In this document: positions 53,898-64,000 of the stretch, in pieces
Numbering within the stretch: position 1 is the stretch's first letter
Layout: each line of letters opens with the position of its first letter
Source: Bisporella sp. PMI_857
Taxonomy: Eukaryota > Ascomycota > Leotiomycetes > Helotiales > Helotiaceae
Direction of reading: 5' to 3'
NCBI GenBank assembly: GCA_021307315.1
Contig: JAJSPD010000053.1
Coordinates: 1-64,000 of the forward strand
DNA length: 64,000 bases
Position numbers and translations under genes: made by a program
The notes under the pieces: model-generated
What the model saw: the letters and a program-made list of their open reading frames with translations, nothing else
The model's database searches: none
Told to the model about the DNA's origin: nothing

Positions 53898-54703
53898 ATG
53901 GCAAAGAAGCAAAAGCAAAATGAGGAGAGAGACTCTGCCGATGGTGAGCTAATGCCAGGGCGCGTTCATTGGCAGAGTCCAACGAAGATGATTTGTTGCT
54001 ACATCATACTTGTAATGCTTGCGGCAGGCCATCATCTGTACTACACGCGACTAGATGGCCAGCCAGCAACAGACCAGAGTGTAAGTTGACGTTAGCAAAG
54101 TGCAACAAGGAAGAACAGAAGAGAGTATAAACGCCAGCTGACTTATCGGATATGAATAATGTAGTGGAAGACACGAGCTGGAATTGCATTCGCCAACGTG
54201 TTCCAGATACTATTTTCGATTTCAATGGGCCTTGCTTTCGCTCCACAAACTTGGAGAACGCTGAGAAGAAATTCTCTTTACCTCGACGATGTTGGCAAGC
54301 TCTTTACAGCTCCTTCGAATCCACTCAGTATCCTATCCACCGGCCTCTTGAAAAGTGCGAAAATTTCCATGCTGATTGCGGCGCTGGCTTGGTGAGCGAC
54401 CTGGCCCCGCACCGCACACCACATTAAGCATGAACTAGAGACTGATGAGGCACATGCCAATTATAGGATATCGCCACTGATTCCGATTCTCGCACCAGCA
54501 TCCCTTTCTGTGGTTTCACGGGAATTGAAGGTCGTTCCAGCCCTACCGATTCAAATCAACAACTTCAATTTTTCCCAAGCTGCGAACATATCCAATCCAG
54601 AGGAAGTCAACATTATTGAGGCCTCAACACAAACCGAGACTGATAGGTTTGCAAAGCGCGGGACCGATACTTTGACTGAAATACACAAATTGCGTAGAAG
54701 ACA

Positions 54704-54734
<31 letters not shown>

Positions 54735-56185
54735 GCTGAATCTGGACGACAGGACATTGGTGAAACATACGCTGCATATACCAAGCCGACAAATCGTCTC
54801 ACAGCGCTGATCTCGGAAGTTGTGTATGGTGGCCAGATCGTTCAAGCACCATCGCCTTGTGGAGAGAATTGTACTTTCACGCAATCTTTTGTTGGTCCGG
54901 CCTATCAGTGCGCTGAAATGGATCCGTACGACACCTCGTCACCGTGGTGTAGCCCAGCTGGTCTTAAAAATACAGGCGACACGACCTGTTCAGAAGTTTG
55001 GGAAGTTTTTGGCGCATCACTACGTTCTACATTATATGAAGCTAGCAATTCATCTGCAGATTTTTGCACGAAACTTTCTAGCAACCCTAGAGCCTGTAAC
55101 TCTACTTTCGCATCTACAACGGAACCTTGGGAGAACGGAAACATATGGGTGCGCTATAAATACCTCGCAGAGAACTGGCGAGCTCAGTTTCAGGAGAATA
55201 AAAGCGTACCGGCGAACGCATGGATGAACCTGAGCTACAGATGCGATCAGTGGGATGCCCGATTTGATCTAAAGAGGACCTATATCAACTCGGTTCAACA
55301 AGTAGAAGTCAACACAACGTAAGTTTTCCCTGCCCAAATAAAAACATCAATTATACTATTTTCTAGCATATATGAAGCACAGAATTCCGTTCGTTAAGGT
55401 CTATGAAAGCTAATTTCTTCAAAAGCTTTCTTAATCGTACTCGTTATGGTGTGGTGGTCGGAGAAAGCAGAACTTCGGGGTGGGTTGGTTCAAACAAAGC
55501 AGACTACATCAACTTTGCAATCCATCAGACGTTGTACGGGTATCTTGCGGGATTCATTGAATACTACGGTGGGCTGGTCAGCAACGGAGCGGAATTGGAC
55601 GGCACTGCGCTCGTTGAGAATATTCCCTGGCCCGTGGACGGCGTCCGAAAGCCCAAGAAGAATCTTGGCCCGCTATTAGAGCAGCTGCACGCCAACGTGA
55701 CTGTCAGTCTTCTGGCGATGAATGGCTTAGTATATTTTACGCCTGTAGCTGCTCCGGATTTGGAGATAAATATTTTCCGGAACGTATTCAAGTATGACAA
55801 GAGGGCTTTGTTACTCACTTATGGTCTTGCTTTACTACTTGGGCTTCTAGCCATCGCTATAGGAATAAAGTCCTTATTTCAAAACGGCGTGAGCGCAGAC
55901 CTTGGGTTCTTGTCTATCCTATTGACGACGCGGAGCAGGTCCCTAGATGATCTTGCTTTTGGGGCCAGCCTCGGCGCGGATCCCATATCGGGAAAACTGA
56001 GAAAGCAGAAGGTTACATTTGGAGCGACTAAATATGATCTGGTGATGCAGAATACAGATTTAGTTGATAAATCTGGATCTTCTGTAAACGGAGCGGAAGT
56101 TGGGGCGGATCGTCCTCATGCTGTATTCGCTGTCGAGGGTAGGGATTCGTTTGATGACCTTAAAAAGGGTATACTATATGTGTAA
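53898..56185 (+). CDS. Polytopic membrane protein with Cys-rich extracellular region, 673 aa
   Basis: Exons 53898-54080, 54165-54391, 54467-55318 and 55426-56185 join in phase (introns 84, 75 and 107 nt, donors GTAAGT, GTGAGC, GTAAGT), giving 673 residues without stops. Membrane spans are at about 31-48, 66-85, 117-140 and 547-567 (LLLTYGLALLLGLLAIAIGI). The roughly 400-residue loop before the last span has a Ser10 run (TCATCG microsatellite), CGENCTF...GPAYQC, many Cys and N-glycosylation sites, and a conserved-looking RTRYGVVVG. This matches a fungal family often labelled 'formylmethionine deformylase-like', a name that tells nothing about function. The plan resembles 39979-42105. I chose ATG 53898 because it opens the exon that carries the first span. 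Confidence 0.87.
54704..54735 (+). repeat. TCATCG microsatellite encoding poly-Ser
   Basis: About ten triplets alternating TCA and TCG inside exon 3 of the membrane-protein gene. Length changes would stay in frame. The minus-strand frame over it reads poly-Asp and is a shadow. Confidence 0.9.
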
Positions 56186-57102
56186 TCTATCTTCCCTGAA
56201 AACCTATCTAGCTTTCCTTAACGGCGACTATAGAGAAGACCGTTGGAATTTAAATTGTCCCCGTTGTGAAATTTTGGTTTCTGGACAGCAGAAGGTGTTG
56301 TTGATAGCGATCCTGTTTGGCCTGTGACTCGGCATGTGCACATCATGGCAACGAACATGATCGGTCCCTGGAAGGTTAAATTTTCAGCTCGGCTCAATCC
56401 CGTCGCTCACACAAACACTGCGTTTTCGGCCTTATCACGACTTTGCTTCGGCTTTCAACTAAGAAGCGACCCACAGATCTCAATGGCCCCTGAGCTTTTC
56501 ATTCCTCCCTGCATCCGCAACCTGCCTCGTTGTCTCCATCCTCCACCACCTATCACACCGCTAGGAATTCAGATACAAGGGCCGCTGGGGTCGATTCAGA
56601 AGCTTCTCCTGAAGATATCATGGCATGACATTGTGATTTTCCCGCAACCGGGAGGGTTAGAGCTCGCGAGCCTTACACATCGGGCATTATATGGCGAGGA
56701 GGATAAGCAGGCTGGCGGTATTCCGGCTGTGCGAGACGAGTATTTGGGATGGGTAACGGAGGGAGGAAAACCATTAGAGTGAATGGGCATTGCCGGTACC
56801 GTTGTATGCTGTTCTCTGGTACCTGACCGTTACTTGTTGTTCTAGCCACATCGACTACTACGGAGTTACGTTCGATCACCTTGTTCCTGCCGACGATCCA
56901 AGCCCAGAAGTGCTAGCAATCAGCATTGTTGAAGTGGATAATGATAGGGGAGCATTCGCCAACAACGTCCTCTCGTTTCAAATAGACGCGACAGAATACA
57001 CAGGGAAGAAGGTCCTCGCAGTGCCGAGATGTTGTCAGGTCAAAAAAGGCACGCAGGATCGTCGGAGATGGAACGGTTTGGTAGCTGAGAGGGATAAGTA
57101 AG
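56186..57102 (+). pseudogene. Degenerate frames of unknown function downstream of the membrane-protein gene
   Basis: Frames at 56324-56782 (LFIPPCIRNLPRCLHPPPP, LLLKISWHDIVIFPQPGGLE) and 56847-57101 (DYYGVTFDHLVPADDPSPEV, AISIVEVDNDRGAFANNVLS) look protein-like and may be exons of one gene. No start, splice pattern or family was found. The second frame is closed by a family-B LTR at 57103. Confidence 0.35.
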
Positions 57103-57283
57103 CGTCGGAATACCTACCACGTAGCAAAAGGCGTAGTAGCCGTGACTACGCTCTTGCTTGTGTGGTTTTGATATTCGTTGATTCATTCAAAGCTACGGCC
57201 TATTGCCAGGTAGATATGTGTGACAGAAGACCCACAATCCTCGCGATATGGAACGCGTGAAGCTATGTACATGCATTCTAACA
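57103..57283 (-). mobile_element. Solo LTR, family B, minus orientation
   Basis: 181 bp, reverse complement of 33530-33711 at roughly 85-90%. Flanks GTAAG and GTTAG match at 4 of 5. The terminal TG is mutated to CG. Confidence 0.85.
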
Positions 57284-57514
57284 GTTAGAGAGATTCAGGG
57301 ATGTTCATAAACGTGTTGAGTTAGGCGATCTGGCCTTGACACAAAGACTGCTTGCTGATAGGCCTATAGGTGTATATAACTCATGTATTGTGCCGAGAAT
57401 GCTACGAATATTAATTGTATACGATTGTATAATATCACCTCCCGCCTCCAAAAACCAAATCCGAACTAAAGGAAATGAGAAACGATTCTCTATTCTTTCC
57501 TGCAACAGTCTCAT
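57284..57514. other. Short spacer, no gene seen
   Basis: Probably part of the transposon whose coding end follows on the minus strand. Confidence 0.3.
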
Positions 57515-57767
57515 ATCATCCGCGCAACGGGTGCCGTCCATAGCTTTGGCGCTTCGATCACCCGCGCCACTTCTAGCTCTGGATCTGGCTCATCTGCCTC
57601 TCGCGCAGCAATCTTACGCTTCCAACCACGTTTTCCCCTGCCGTTTATGACCTCTTCCGCAATACGCGCCACTTCTGGCTCTGAGTCTGCCTCTGGCTCC
57701 TCTGCCTCTACCTTGATGACTTCGCAGCCCGCGCTGCTCGCGCCGCCTCGATGTCCTTAAAGCTCAT
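57515..57767 (-). pseudogene. C-terminal relic of a fungal DDE (pogo-like) transposase
   Basis: Minus-strand frames read MSFKDIEAARAARAAK, then, shifted, GRGKRGWKRKIAAREADEPD, LEVARVIEAPKLWTAPVARM and a stop. The 'EVAR-IEAP-PW-APVARM' ending closes a group of fungal pogo transposases I know. One frameshift near 57730 separates the two parts. Confidence 0.6.
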
Positions 57768-57892
57768 TACCCTCCCCTGCCCCTGTACCGCATGATATAA
57801 CTACCATATATGGCATGACATAGCAACCAACGTGCAACAACGCAAAATAAGGTAATGGAATATGATATTTGATCAAATTTCAAATCGCAATT

Positions 57893-58266
57893 TGTAACAA
57901 CTCAAGGCGAACAGGGATCTCGATCCGTAGATCTCAGGTAGAAGGACTCAAAAGTGTTGTTGGCATAAAGTCATGTGAACGTTCCATGACGCACAGGCCA
58001 CCACCTGAATGTATTTAAGTTCTCGCTCATAGGACGTAACTTAGAACAATCAAGAACAAGTCAACCACCTACAACGAGCATATATAGCACTGCGCTGAGA
58101 TCGCGGTGCTACGTGCGCCGTGGGTAACCGACTTAAGCTATTGCAAGTCATCATTACGAAGAAGGTATCACAGAAAGTGATACCAACAGGTGTGAACGAC
58201 TATCAATTGTTATAACTAAGAGAACAAGCTACGGACAGAAGAAGGGAAGGAAAGCAGTGCTTTATA
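57893..58266 (+). repeat. Chromovirus I LTR fragment, split by another LTR
   Basis: 57893-57957 and 58199-58266 match the outer 133 bp of the LTR at 3515-3770 (TGTAACAACTCAAGGCGAAC at the left, up to GCAGTGCTTTATA at the right). The last half of the LTR is missing where the LINE tail begins. Confidence 0.85.
57958..58198 (+). mobile_element. Solo LTR, family B-like, nested in the chromovirus I LTR
   Basis: 241 bp, TGTTGG...ATACCAACA, flanked by AGTGT and GGTGT. The intact LTR at 3515 reads GGTGT at this place, so the left copy has one later change. Confidence 0.85.
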
Positions 58267-58680
58267 GTAGTAGTAGTAATTTTATTACGCCCGGCTAAGC
58301 CTAGAGGGCCCTAGTCTACATTACATAATATACATTTCTTCCGGTTTCCAATGCCTCCTTCAGCCCATACAAAATTCCCTCTGCCAATATTTTCCAATTT
58401 CAGTAGTACATAGTCAACGAGATCTCGTGCATGATTAGTAGCAGGTTAACTTGAAGTTCATTCCTTTAAGTGTTCAATGTTCTATCGTCGGCGACTGAAG
58501 CGAGGCCTGCTGGGGCACGAGAGTGATATAGGGTTAGTCGGGTTGGTTAGAATAAGGAATAAAATGGGGTTTACTGTTGCAGCGAGTTAGCTGCCTGTTC
58601 TATTTCTTTGTATCGCAAGTTTCTTGTTCGGCCGAGCTGATGCTCAATTAATGGGCAGTTCTATATAAGCTACGGTTAAT
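58267..58680 (-). mobile_element. 3' end of a LINE-type retrotransposon, minus orientation
   Basis: In reverse complement it ends GGCTTAGCCGGGCGTAATAA followed by (TAC)4, the same terminal motif as at 18550-18590. No intact reverse transcriptase remains, and the 5' border is unclear. Confidence 0.55.
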
Positions 58681-58809
58681 ATCTCAAATACCATCAAAAA
58701 GTGCCGATATTTCTCAAATACCATCTTTTTTTTGACCTCTATCTGGCTATACCACTTTTATGGTATATGAGATATCCTCCAAAAAAATTATGGTATATGA
58801 GATATGTCC
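58681..58809. repeat. Palindromic element with doubled arms
   Basis: ATCTCAAATACCAT occurs twice at the left (58681, about 58712) and ATGGTATATGAGATAT twice at the right (58760, 58791), so the two sides are inverted copies of a direct repeat. A folded hairpin or small MITE is likely. Confidence 0.65.
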
Positions 58810-58854
58810 TAACATACGCTGTAAATAGAACTTTTGGGGGCTTGGCCCCTGACA

Positions 58855-58962
58855 CTACAGAGCTCGGCTTTTAATACTACAGTCCTTGTTACTACAAAGC
58901 TCGGCTTTTAACACTACAGAGTACTAGAAGGCTCGACTTTTGACACTACAGGGCTCGTTTAC
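58855..58962 (+). repeat. Imperfect tandem repeat (ACACTACAGAGCTCGGCTTTTA type), about 4 units
   Basis: Units of 22-33 bp share ACTACAG and GCTCGRCTTTTRA. No coding potential. Confidence 0.7.
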
Positions 58963-59194
58963 ACTGGCCCTTAGTCAGTTTCCTGTATAACAATTGACAG
59001 CGTTTACACTTTTGAGGTTTTTTTCTTAAAATCCACAGATCGAGATTTTTGTTCGCTTTGAGTTGTTACAGTAGTGTAAGTTTTTGTATTTGACTTTATT
59101 TTATTTCAATTTCTATTGCAACTAATTAACTCCGTACACTTTTTCACGTTTTAAGCGCTGGTTACATAATCATAAAACTACATACAAATAGCTA
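58963..59194. other. AT-rich spacer, no gene seen
   Basis: Includes CAACTATCAA-like and GAGTTGTTACA remnants at 59050 that recall the end of the chromovirus I LTR in element orientation. Confidence 0.3.
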
Positions 59195-59560
59195 CTAACA
59201 GTCATTGCCGCTGTCGCTATTACAAGGTTCCCCCAGTTTAACAACTACATCTGCTTCTTCCATTACTTGTATGCCTAATTCTTGATCAAGGCGTTGTGCT
59301 TCTTTTTTTTGTTTTTCATTATCCAGCTCTAATTGTTCGTTTTCGTTGTCGACTTCTTCGTTGTCGACTTCTTGAAGCCAATCGAAAGCTCGTTGTCGAC
59401 GTTTATTTGAAACTGGCTGACCTGTACAACTACGTCGATTATGACCCTAATCGAAGCAATTACTGCAACGCGTTTGCTTTTTGTTTTAGTTGCTTTTGCG
59501 TATACGTTTAGTTCGAGGCCGACTTGCTTTTTTGCGTAAAACAAGTGGCTTAATTGAATT
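59195..59560 (-). pseudogene. C-terminal relic of a pogo-type transposase with zinc knuckle
   Basis: The minus strand reads KASRPRTKRIRKSN, stop, RCSNCFD, stop, GHNRRSC, then RQRAFDWLQEVDNEE and a charged coiled tail ending at TAG 59195-59197. The CxxCx4Hx4C knuckle is the same type as at 17665-17705. The stop codons stand where a CAA- or TGG-type codon would fit. Confidence 0.65.
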
Positions 59561-59577
59561 ATCAGAAAAGAGGTTAT

Positions 59578-59766
59578 TGTTGGTATGGTCCTGAGTCAAT
59601 GGGGGAGTGAATGGGGGAGTGAACAAAGGACTCAGTCGCATGACCACCTGTAGCATATAAGAGAACGCATTGTAGCAGTAGTAGCAATCATGAACTTTTA
59701 CCACATTCTACTTACCAGCAACCACGTATCAAGTACGCGGCGTTGCTACAAGTGGAGTGGTACCTC
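59578..59766 (-). repeat. 200-bp repeat, minus copy
   Basis: Reverse-complement homologue of 62105-62331; both contain CATTCACTCCCCCATTGACT and GTAGCAACGCCGCGTACTTG. It begins TGTTGGTATGG on the plus strand. Confidence 0.8.
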
Positions 59767-60484
59767 GGTTATCGATCGATACTGGCAGTAATATATAGCG
59801 GTAAGTCTTTTTGTATTCTTTTGTAGTATGCAAATTCTTAAAATATTGAATTGAGTCGATTTGCAGCACTTTTGCAGCTGCAATAGCGTAAGAACAAAGC
59901 GATTAATACTTTCAAAAGTCTTGACAGTCGCACGACTTTTGATCTAAAACAACTACTCATTTTCGACTTGTATCAGGATTTTCGACTTGAGCAATATTCT
60001 TATTTGTAGAGTATACTCGATATCGACGAGAAACTTGAAAACGACTTCCAAATTTGGCTATAAGCACGTTAGCGAGTTAATCGGATTTGCTAGTTGTTGA
60101 TCGCTTTTCGAACTATATTTTAGTTACTGAAAAGTATATACTTGTCAGGTTCCGTACTGGTATATGTAGTAGGATAAGCTTTCTGACATGCGACGTCGGA
60201 TATTGTACCTTTTTGGCCCGCTTAGTGCTGTGGTAAAGCTTATCAACCCTGGCATCTGACAATACTATCCAGCATTTGAAAAAAAGGCATACGCCGATAA
60301 TCGTCCTAGCTAGAATTCAAGGATTCAACAATATTAAAAGTATTATAGCTAAATCGAGGATATTCTGAGTAAGCTTTAGTTCGCAGTTTGTTGTCGATAT
60401 TGCAAAAATAATCGAAAGCGTTAGTACTAACTTTTTTCAATTTCGCCATTTCATTTTTGTACAATTGCGGCGTTTTAGTTTTAC
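59767..60484. other. AT-rich degraded DNA, no gene seen
   Basis: Many TAA/TAG in all frames; probably a RIP-mutated transposon interior. No motif recognised. Confidence 0.35.
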
Positions 60485-60744
60485 TGTAACAACCGGTATG
60501 CCTAAGGTGTGATACGGAGGTTATGGTACGGGATCAGGAGGTTGATGAACAGGGTATGAGGGGTTTCAGAGCCGATACGGAGGAGAGTCGGAGTCGCCTA
60601 TATAAAGGCCTGCTCCTACTCTCTACAGTTGTTCCTCATGTTTTTGTATCCTTCGTAGGTAGACCTATAAGGCATTCACTATCAGCCTATTGTACGCACT
60701 CCTATATGCCTCTATTCTAGCCCGTGATTCCTTGCGTCGTTACA
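60485..60744 (+). mobile_element. Solo LTR, family A
   Basis: 260 bp, TGTAAC...GTTACA, with TATATAAAGG. Flanks TTTAC and ATTTT are not a duplication, so it may be an end of a lost element. Confidence 0.88.
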
Positions 60745-60981
60745 ATTTTTTATTGATTCAGGAAGTTCACAAGATATGCAATGAACGATTGATTGATCTC
60801 TGAAGATTTCTACATACAGGAAGCAAGCTCTTCTTATATGCAAGAGGAGTGCGTAAGTCATTACGAATAATGACGACTCAGCCCCTTAGGAGCCGCGTAA
60901 GGAGAGTAAGTGGCAAACTATAGTTTCTGATTCGACATTTTTATATATGATAGGTTCTTATATTTTTTCTAGTTATAATAC

Positions 60982-61214
60982 TGTGGGAACACCCGGGCTG
61001 CAGTAATTACTTATTCTTTAACCTGAGGGCACGTAGCACCGCGATCTCTGCGCAGTGCTAGTATGCTCGTTGAGGTTGGTGGATAAGTCTTGATTTGTTC
61101 TTGATTGTTGTTGATTGTTCTAAGCTACGGTATCGCGAGTTGGGGTGAGAACGAGGTCTCACAATTCCGGTGATCCGGTGGATCACGTGAAAACTATTTA
61201 CATGCATTCCAACA
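60982..61214 (-). mobile_element. Solo LTR, family B-like, minus orientation
   Basis: 233 bp; in reverse complement TGTTGGAATGC...GTTCCCACA. Perfect AATAC duplication (60977-60981, 61215-61219). Shares GCGGTGCTACGTGC and AGAACAATCAA with 57958-58198. Confidence 0.9.
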
Positions 61215-61414
61215 AATACCTTCTTTTCTTTGGTATATCTTTATAAGGCAGTATGATAAACAGCACTAATAGCAAACCGAAGTAAAGGTTTAACGCTGGA
61301 AGCAGATAAGTATAATATAAGGCTTCTTCAATACCCAAGTCTGACTGGAATAGTTCACTCACTCCTGCGATACCATCTACTGTAGCAAGTTTCACAGCAC
61401 GACCTCTAAGCCTT

Positions 61415-62106
61415 ATGTCTACTCTTCCCACTGCTCCGGTAACAACCACCGTAGCTGGATCAATAACATGCATTGATGATTCAGTCGTTCAAGGATCGCA
61501 AGATTGCTTAAATGGGGTATCCGGAGCAGTGTCTATACTACGATCATTCGACAATCATGCGGTTCAGCTCTCAGGCAAGCAACAGACCTTGTTGGCAGCG
61601 CAGTCGGCGAGGCAGAGACTGCACTCAACCCTGCGATGTCCGGGGTCTCCTCGGCTCTCGCTCAGGTTAGTGGTCTATCTGGTGGCCTGCTTAGCACAAT
61701 CATGGCAAATCTTGTATCGGCTCTTGGGGCTGCAAATGGTCTTGTCAGCAATATTCAGCCAACTGCGGCATCTGTCGTCGGTAATGCAGCTGGAAATCTA
61801 CTTTCGACCGCCGACGCCCTTCCAGGTAGTGGTTCCAACTTACAGGCTACAGGTGTGGTGAATACTCTACTAGCAAATGTCAATAGTCTCGGAAATGTCA
61901 TTATGCCTACGGCTACGGCGGTAATTGGAAACGCCATTGGCAATCTTCCAGGAGTTATCGAAGAAGTCAACAAGGGAGCGAAAACCATCTGTCACATCAC
62001 GACCATTATCAATGGTCAATTATTAATTCTACTTGTTGTCCTTACAATCCTCAATGGAGTTCCTACTCCTGTACCTATAATTCACACAGTGGTCAATGGT
62101 ATTTGA
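61415..62106 (+). CDS. Possible low-complexity Ala/Gly/Asn-rich surface protein, frame interrupted
   Basis: Two overlapping frames look coding: 61415 on (MSTLPTAPVTTTVAGSITCI, two Cys) and, shifted, about 61570-62106 with repeats such as VVGNAAGNLLSTADALPG and VIGNAIGNLPG. The second half ends in a hydrophobic stretch (GQLLILLVVLTILNGV). An intron or frameshift near 61500-61580 must join them, but I found no clean splice pair. The repeat pattern suggests a structural or cell-surface protein; no domain recognised. It runs directly into the repeat at 62105. Confidence 0.35.
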
Positions 62107-62331
62107 GGTACCACTCCACTTGTAGCAACGCCGCGTACTTGATATGTGGTTGCTGGTAAGTAGAATGTGGTAAAAGTTCATGATTGCTACTACTGCTACA
62201 ATGCGTTCTCTTATATGCTACAGGTGGTCATGTGACTGAGTCCTTTGTTCACTCCTCTATTCACCCTCCCATTCACACCCCTTTGTTCACTCCCCCATTC
62301 ACTCCCCCATTGACTCAGGACTATACCAACA
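62105..62331 (+). repeat. 200-bp repeat, plus copy
   Basis: Inverted partner of 59578-59766. The pyrimidine-rich part holds four TTCACTCCCCCATTCACTCC-like 11-bp units; the minus copy has two. Confidence 0.8.
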
Positions 62332-63428
62332 GTATTATAACAGACTTGTCAGTTCTGAATGGAGGTCCAGGCGCATTAACACGACTTCTGGAAAGAGTAG
62401 CACTGAAAGAGAACAAATTAGAAACAACAAACCTAGAAATGTAGTTGGAAGAGGCAAATGGAAATTTGATATAACGATTCGATTACTAAATATTATTGAG
62501 AAGTTGTTAGACTCGTAGAAAGGTTACAAAGGAAACATAGTCAACATGTTCCTGTTTCTGGTAGTTATGAGAAGAAATATATTGATTTATGATGGTCGTT
62601 TGTCTGTTGAGTGTTGAGATGATGAATGGTAGGCTATAGACTGCTGGGTGCTGTCTTGTACTTGCTTGCTTCGGAGCTAATCTTGAGGGACGCACATGAC
62701 TGTCAATTGCTGAATCTTGGATATGCTAGTGAACAAGAAGACAGAGTATGGTGGGGTTCCAAACACCTCCAATTGTTGGAGTTCATTCAATCTACCATAT
62801 CAGTTTGCGCGGAGCCCTTCATTGTTTCAATAGTTGACTAATTTAAGCATCAGGGGACTAAGTTCTTTCCCATTGAATACTGATGGATGTATCCTCGGAG
62901 GCTCCAGGGGGTAAAGTCGTGGGTTATGAGAGCTCAAAGAAGAGAAGTGAGGAAGGCTAGGACCGACTGACATAGTGGTGCTGAACCCATTCCCTTCGAG
63001 CCAAAGACCTGAAGTCTCAAATTTATTGTGGCATAATAACAGTCTCTTTAACTTGTTGGACTTGGTATTGGGTTCTGCAAAGTATGGCACTCGCTTTGGA
63101 TAAGGCTTGCTCTTCAGGTCAAGTCTTCTTGCGGCTTGGGTGGCATTTTGTGGTTGAGAGTGCTGTGTTAATGAAGGGTATACTCTACAATAGGACAAAG
63201 GAAAGTGTTCTAGCCCCAATAAGATATACAGATGTTGGCTTTTCCAGGAAATATAATTGATGTAATGGGCAAAGTCCAATAATAGGACAGGCCAATCATA
63301 ATCGAGCGCCAGAAGACCGGGGTTCAGCTCACGTGTTCGCCTGGCTTCCACCTCTAACTTACTTCAGACTTCTCTGATGATCATATTTCTCCCGCTTTTG
63401 AACGCTTCATGAACCTTTCAAGACATCC
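62332..63428 (-). other. Region with one uncertain minus-strand ORF
   Basis: A 174-codon frame (63351-62827) reads LDYDWPVLLLDFAHYINYIS and LWLEGNGFSTTMSVGPSLPH. It has an ATG and no stops but no known domain, and its composition does not clearly favour coding. Nothing else is seen apart from the upstream region of the next HET gene. Confidence 0.3.
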
Positions 63429-64000
63429 ATGATGTATTGTCCACGTTGCACAGCGATTGATCTTGCAGACCTGTTACCGGGAAGCAAGAGACTTGTGAGA
63501 GAAAGATACAGGTGGCACGACAACCTCGACAGCCTCCGCATCTCGGCGGAAAGCGAATGTATCCTCTGTAAACTTGCCTACGAACCTGTTTCTAAATGCA
63601 GTTGGCTGCTGCCTGAGTGGGGCGTGGACCTTGGGCTGGATTTGGATAGCACAGAATTAGAGGTCTGGTTAGGTCCTCCTAACGACAGTCACGTAAAGAT
63701 CGAGGCTTTTCGGATGTGTATTGAGCGTAGCGGCTTGGAAATAGAGACTGGACAACGGTGCGTATGGTTTCATTTGAGTAGTGTCTTTGTTCTGCTCTGA
63801 TCACGAGACTGGTCTGACGGTGGTAGTGATCACAACAATAATGGTTCTGTATTCATTAAGGGTCGCCCTCTATATCATAATGCTTCGTCTGACCAATGTT
63901 TCGATTTAGCCCGAGCTTGGCTTAGATATTGTGTCTCTGACTCTGAAAAGGCTAATTCTTCTCACACATTGTGCCACGACAACTTATCGCCTGGCTTCAT
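63429..64000 (+). CDS. HET-domain protein, N-terminal part (cut by the window edge)
   Basis: Exon 1 (63429-63757) has CPRC and SECILCKLAYEP, the double Cys pair seen at the front of many HET proteins. A 69-nt intron (GTGCGT to GTAG, 63758-63826) leads in phase to an exon reading FIKGRPLYHNASSDQCFDLA, ARAWLRYCV and CHDNLSPGF at the edge. The block before the HET motif ('CFDLARAWLRYC') is typical. The HET core itself lies beyond 64000. No stops in this portion, so it may be intact. Expected role: non-self recognition and cell death after hyphal fusion. Confidence 0.72.

Noticed and set aside
54551..54802. Minus-strand ORF with poly-Asp
   Set aside because: Shadow of the poly-Ser microsatellite in the membrane-protein gene.
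60523..60720. ORF of 65 aa
   Set aside because: Lies inside the family-A LTR.
62150..62330. Direct repeats TTCACTCCCCCATT that could suggest an array with spacers
   Set aside because: Units are adjacent and imperfect without unique spacers, and the organism is a fungus.

Overview
The window is repeat-rich nuclear DNA from a filamentous ascomycete (Pezizomycotina-like). The evidence is genes with 50-107 nt GT-AG introns, three HET-domain genes, a HET-NACHT-ankyrin NLR, Zn2Cys6 regulators, chromoviral Ty3/Gypsy elements, Fot1/pogo, Tc1 and hAT-like DNA elements, a LINE tail, and many C-to-T/G-to-A changes that look like repeat-induced point mutation (RIP). I cannot name the species. About half of the window is mobile DNA or wreckage of genes hit by it. 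Layout, left part: positions 1-1440 are the 3' end of one LTR element, with an antisense two-exon gene inside. Positions 1441-10703 (minus strand) are a decayed RecQ-type helicase gene, split by a 6.4-kb chromovirus (3515-9946) with perfect target duplications. A second chromovirus (11368-17436) has identical LTRs but mismatched flanks, and abuts a pogo transposase tail and a LINE tail. Positions 19239-20980 hold a fungal transcription-factor-like gene. Middle part: 22475-26165 is an NLR gene broken by a solo LTR placed just after its Walker A motif. It is followed by a relic resembling the zinc-finger C-terminus of DUF3435/FluG-type proteins (the family that includes Starship 'captain' recombinases), an unidentified degenerate multi-exon gene, a SET-like gene split by a hAT-like MITE, a small secreted-protein gene between inverted repeats, and a paralogue of the transcription factor (35441-37211). 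Right part: two apparently intact genes for polytopic membrane proteins (39979-42105 and 53898-56185) bracket a HET gene with one frameshift (47080-49089), an internally deleted Fot1-like element, and the second copy of a degraded repeat family. The last 8 kb is a stack of nested solo LTRs, a LINE end, transposase tails and palindromes, and ends with the start of a third HET gene. How the genes relate: the HET and NLR genes fit heterokaryon-incompatibility/allorecognition functions, which often cluster and turn over quickly. The transposon layers show successive insertions, because several insertion sites can be rejoined in frame. I do not see a complete new defence or metabolic system. The most unusual features are the DUF3435-like relic beside the NLR, the antisense cysteine-cluster gene inside an LTR element, and a hairpin conserved before the polypurine tract of three LTR elements.
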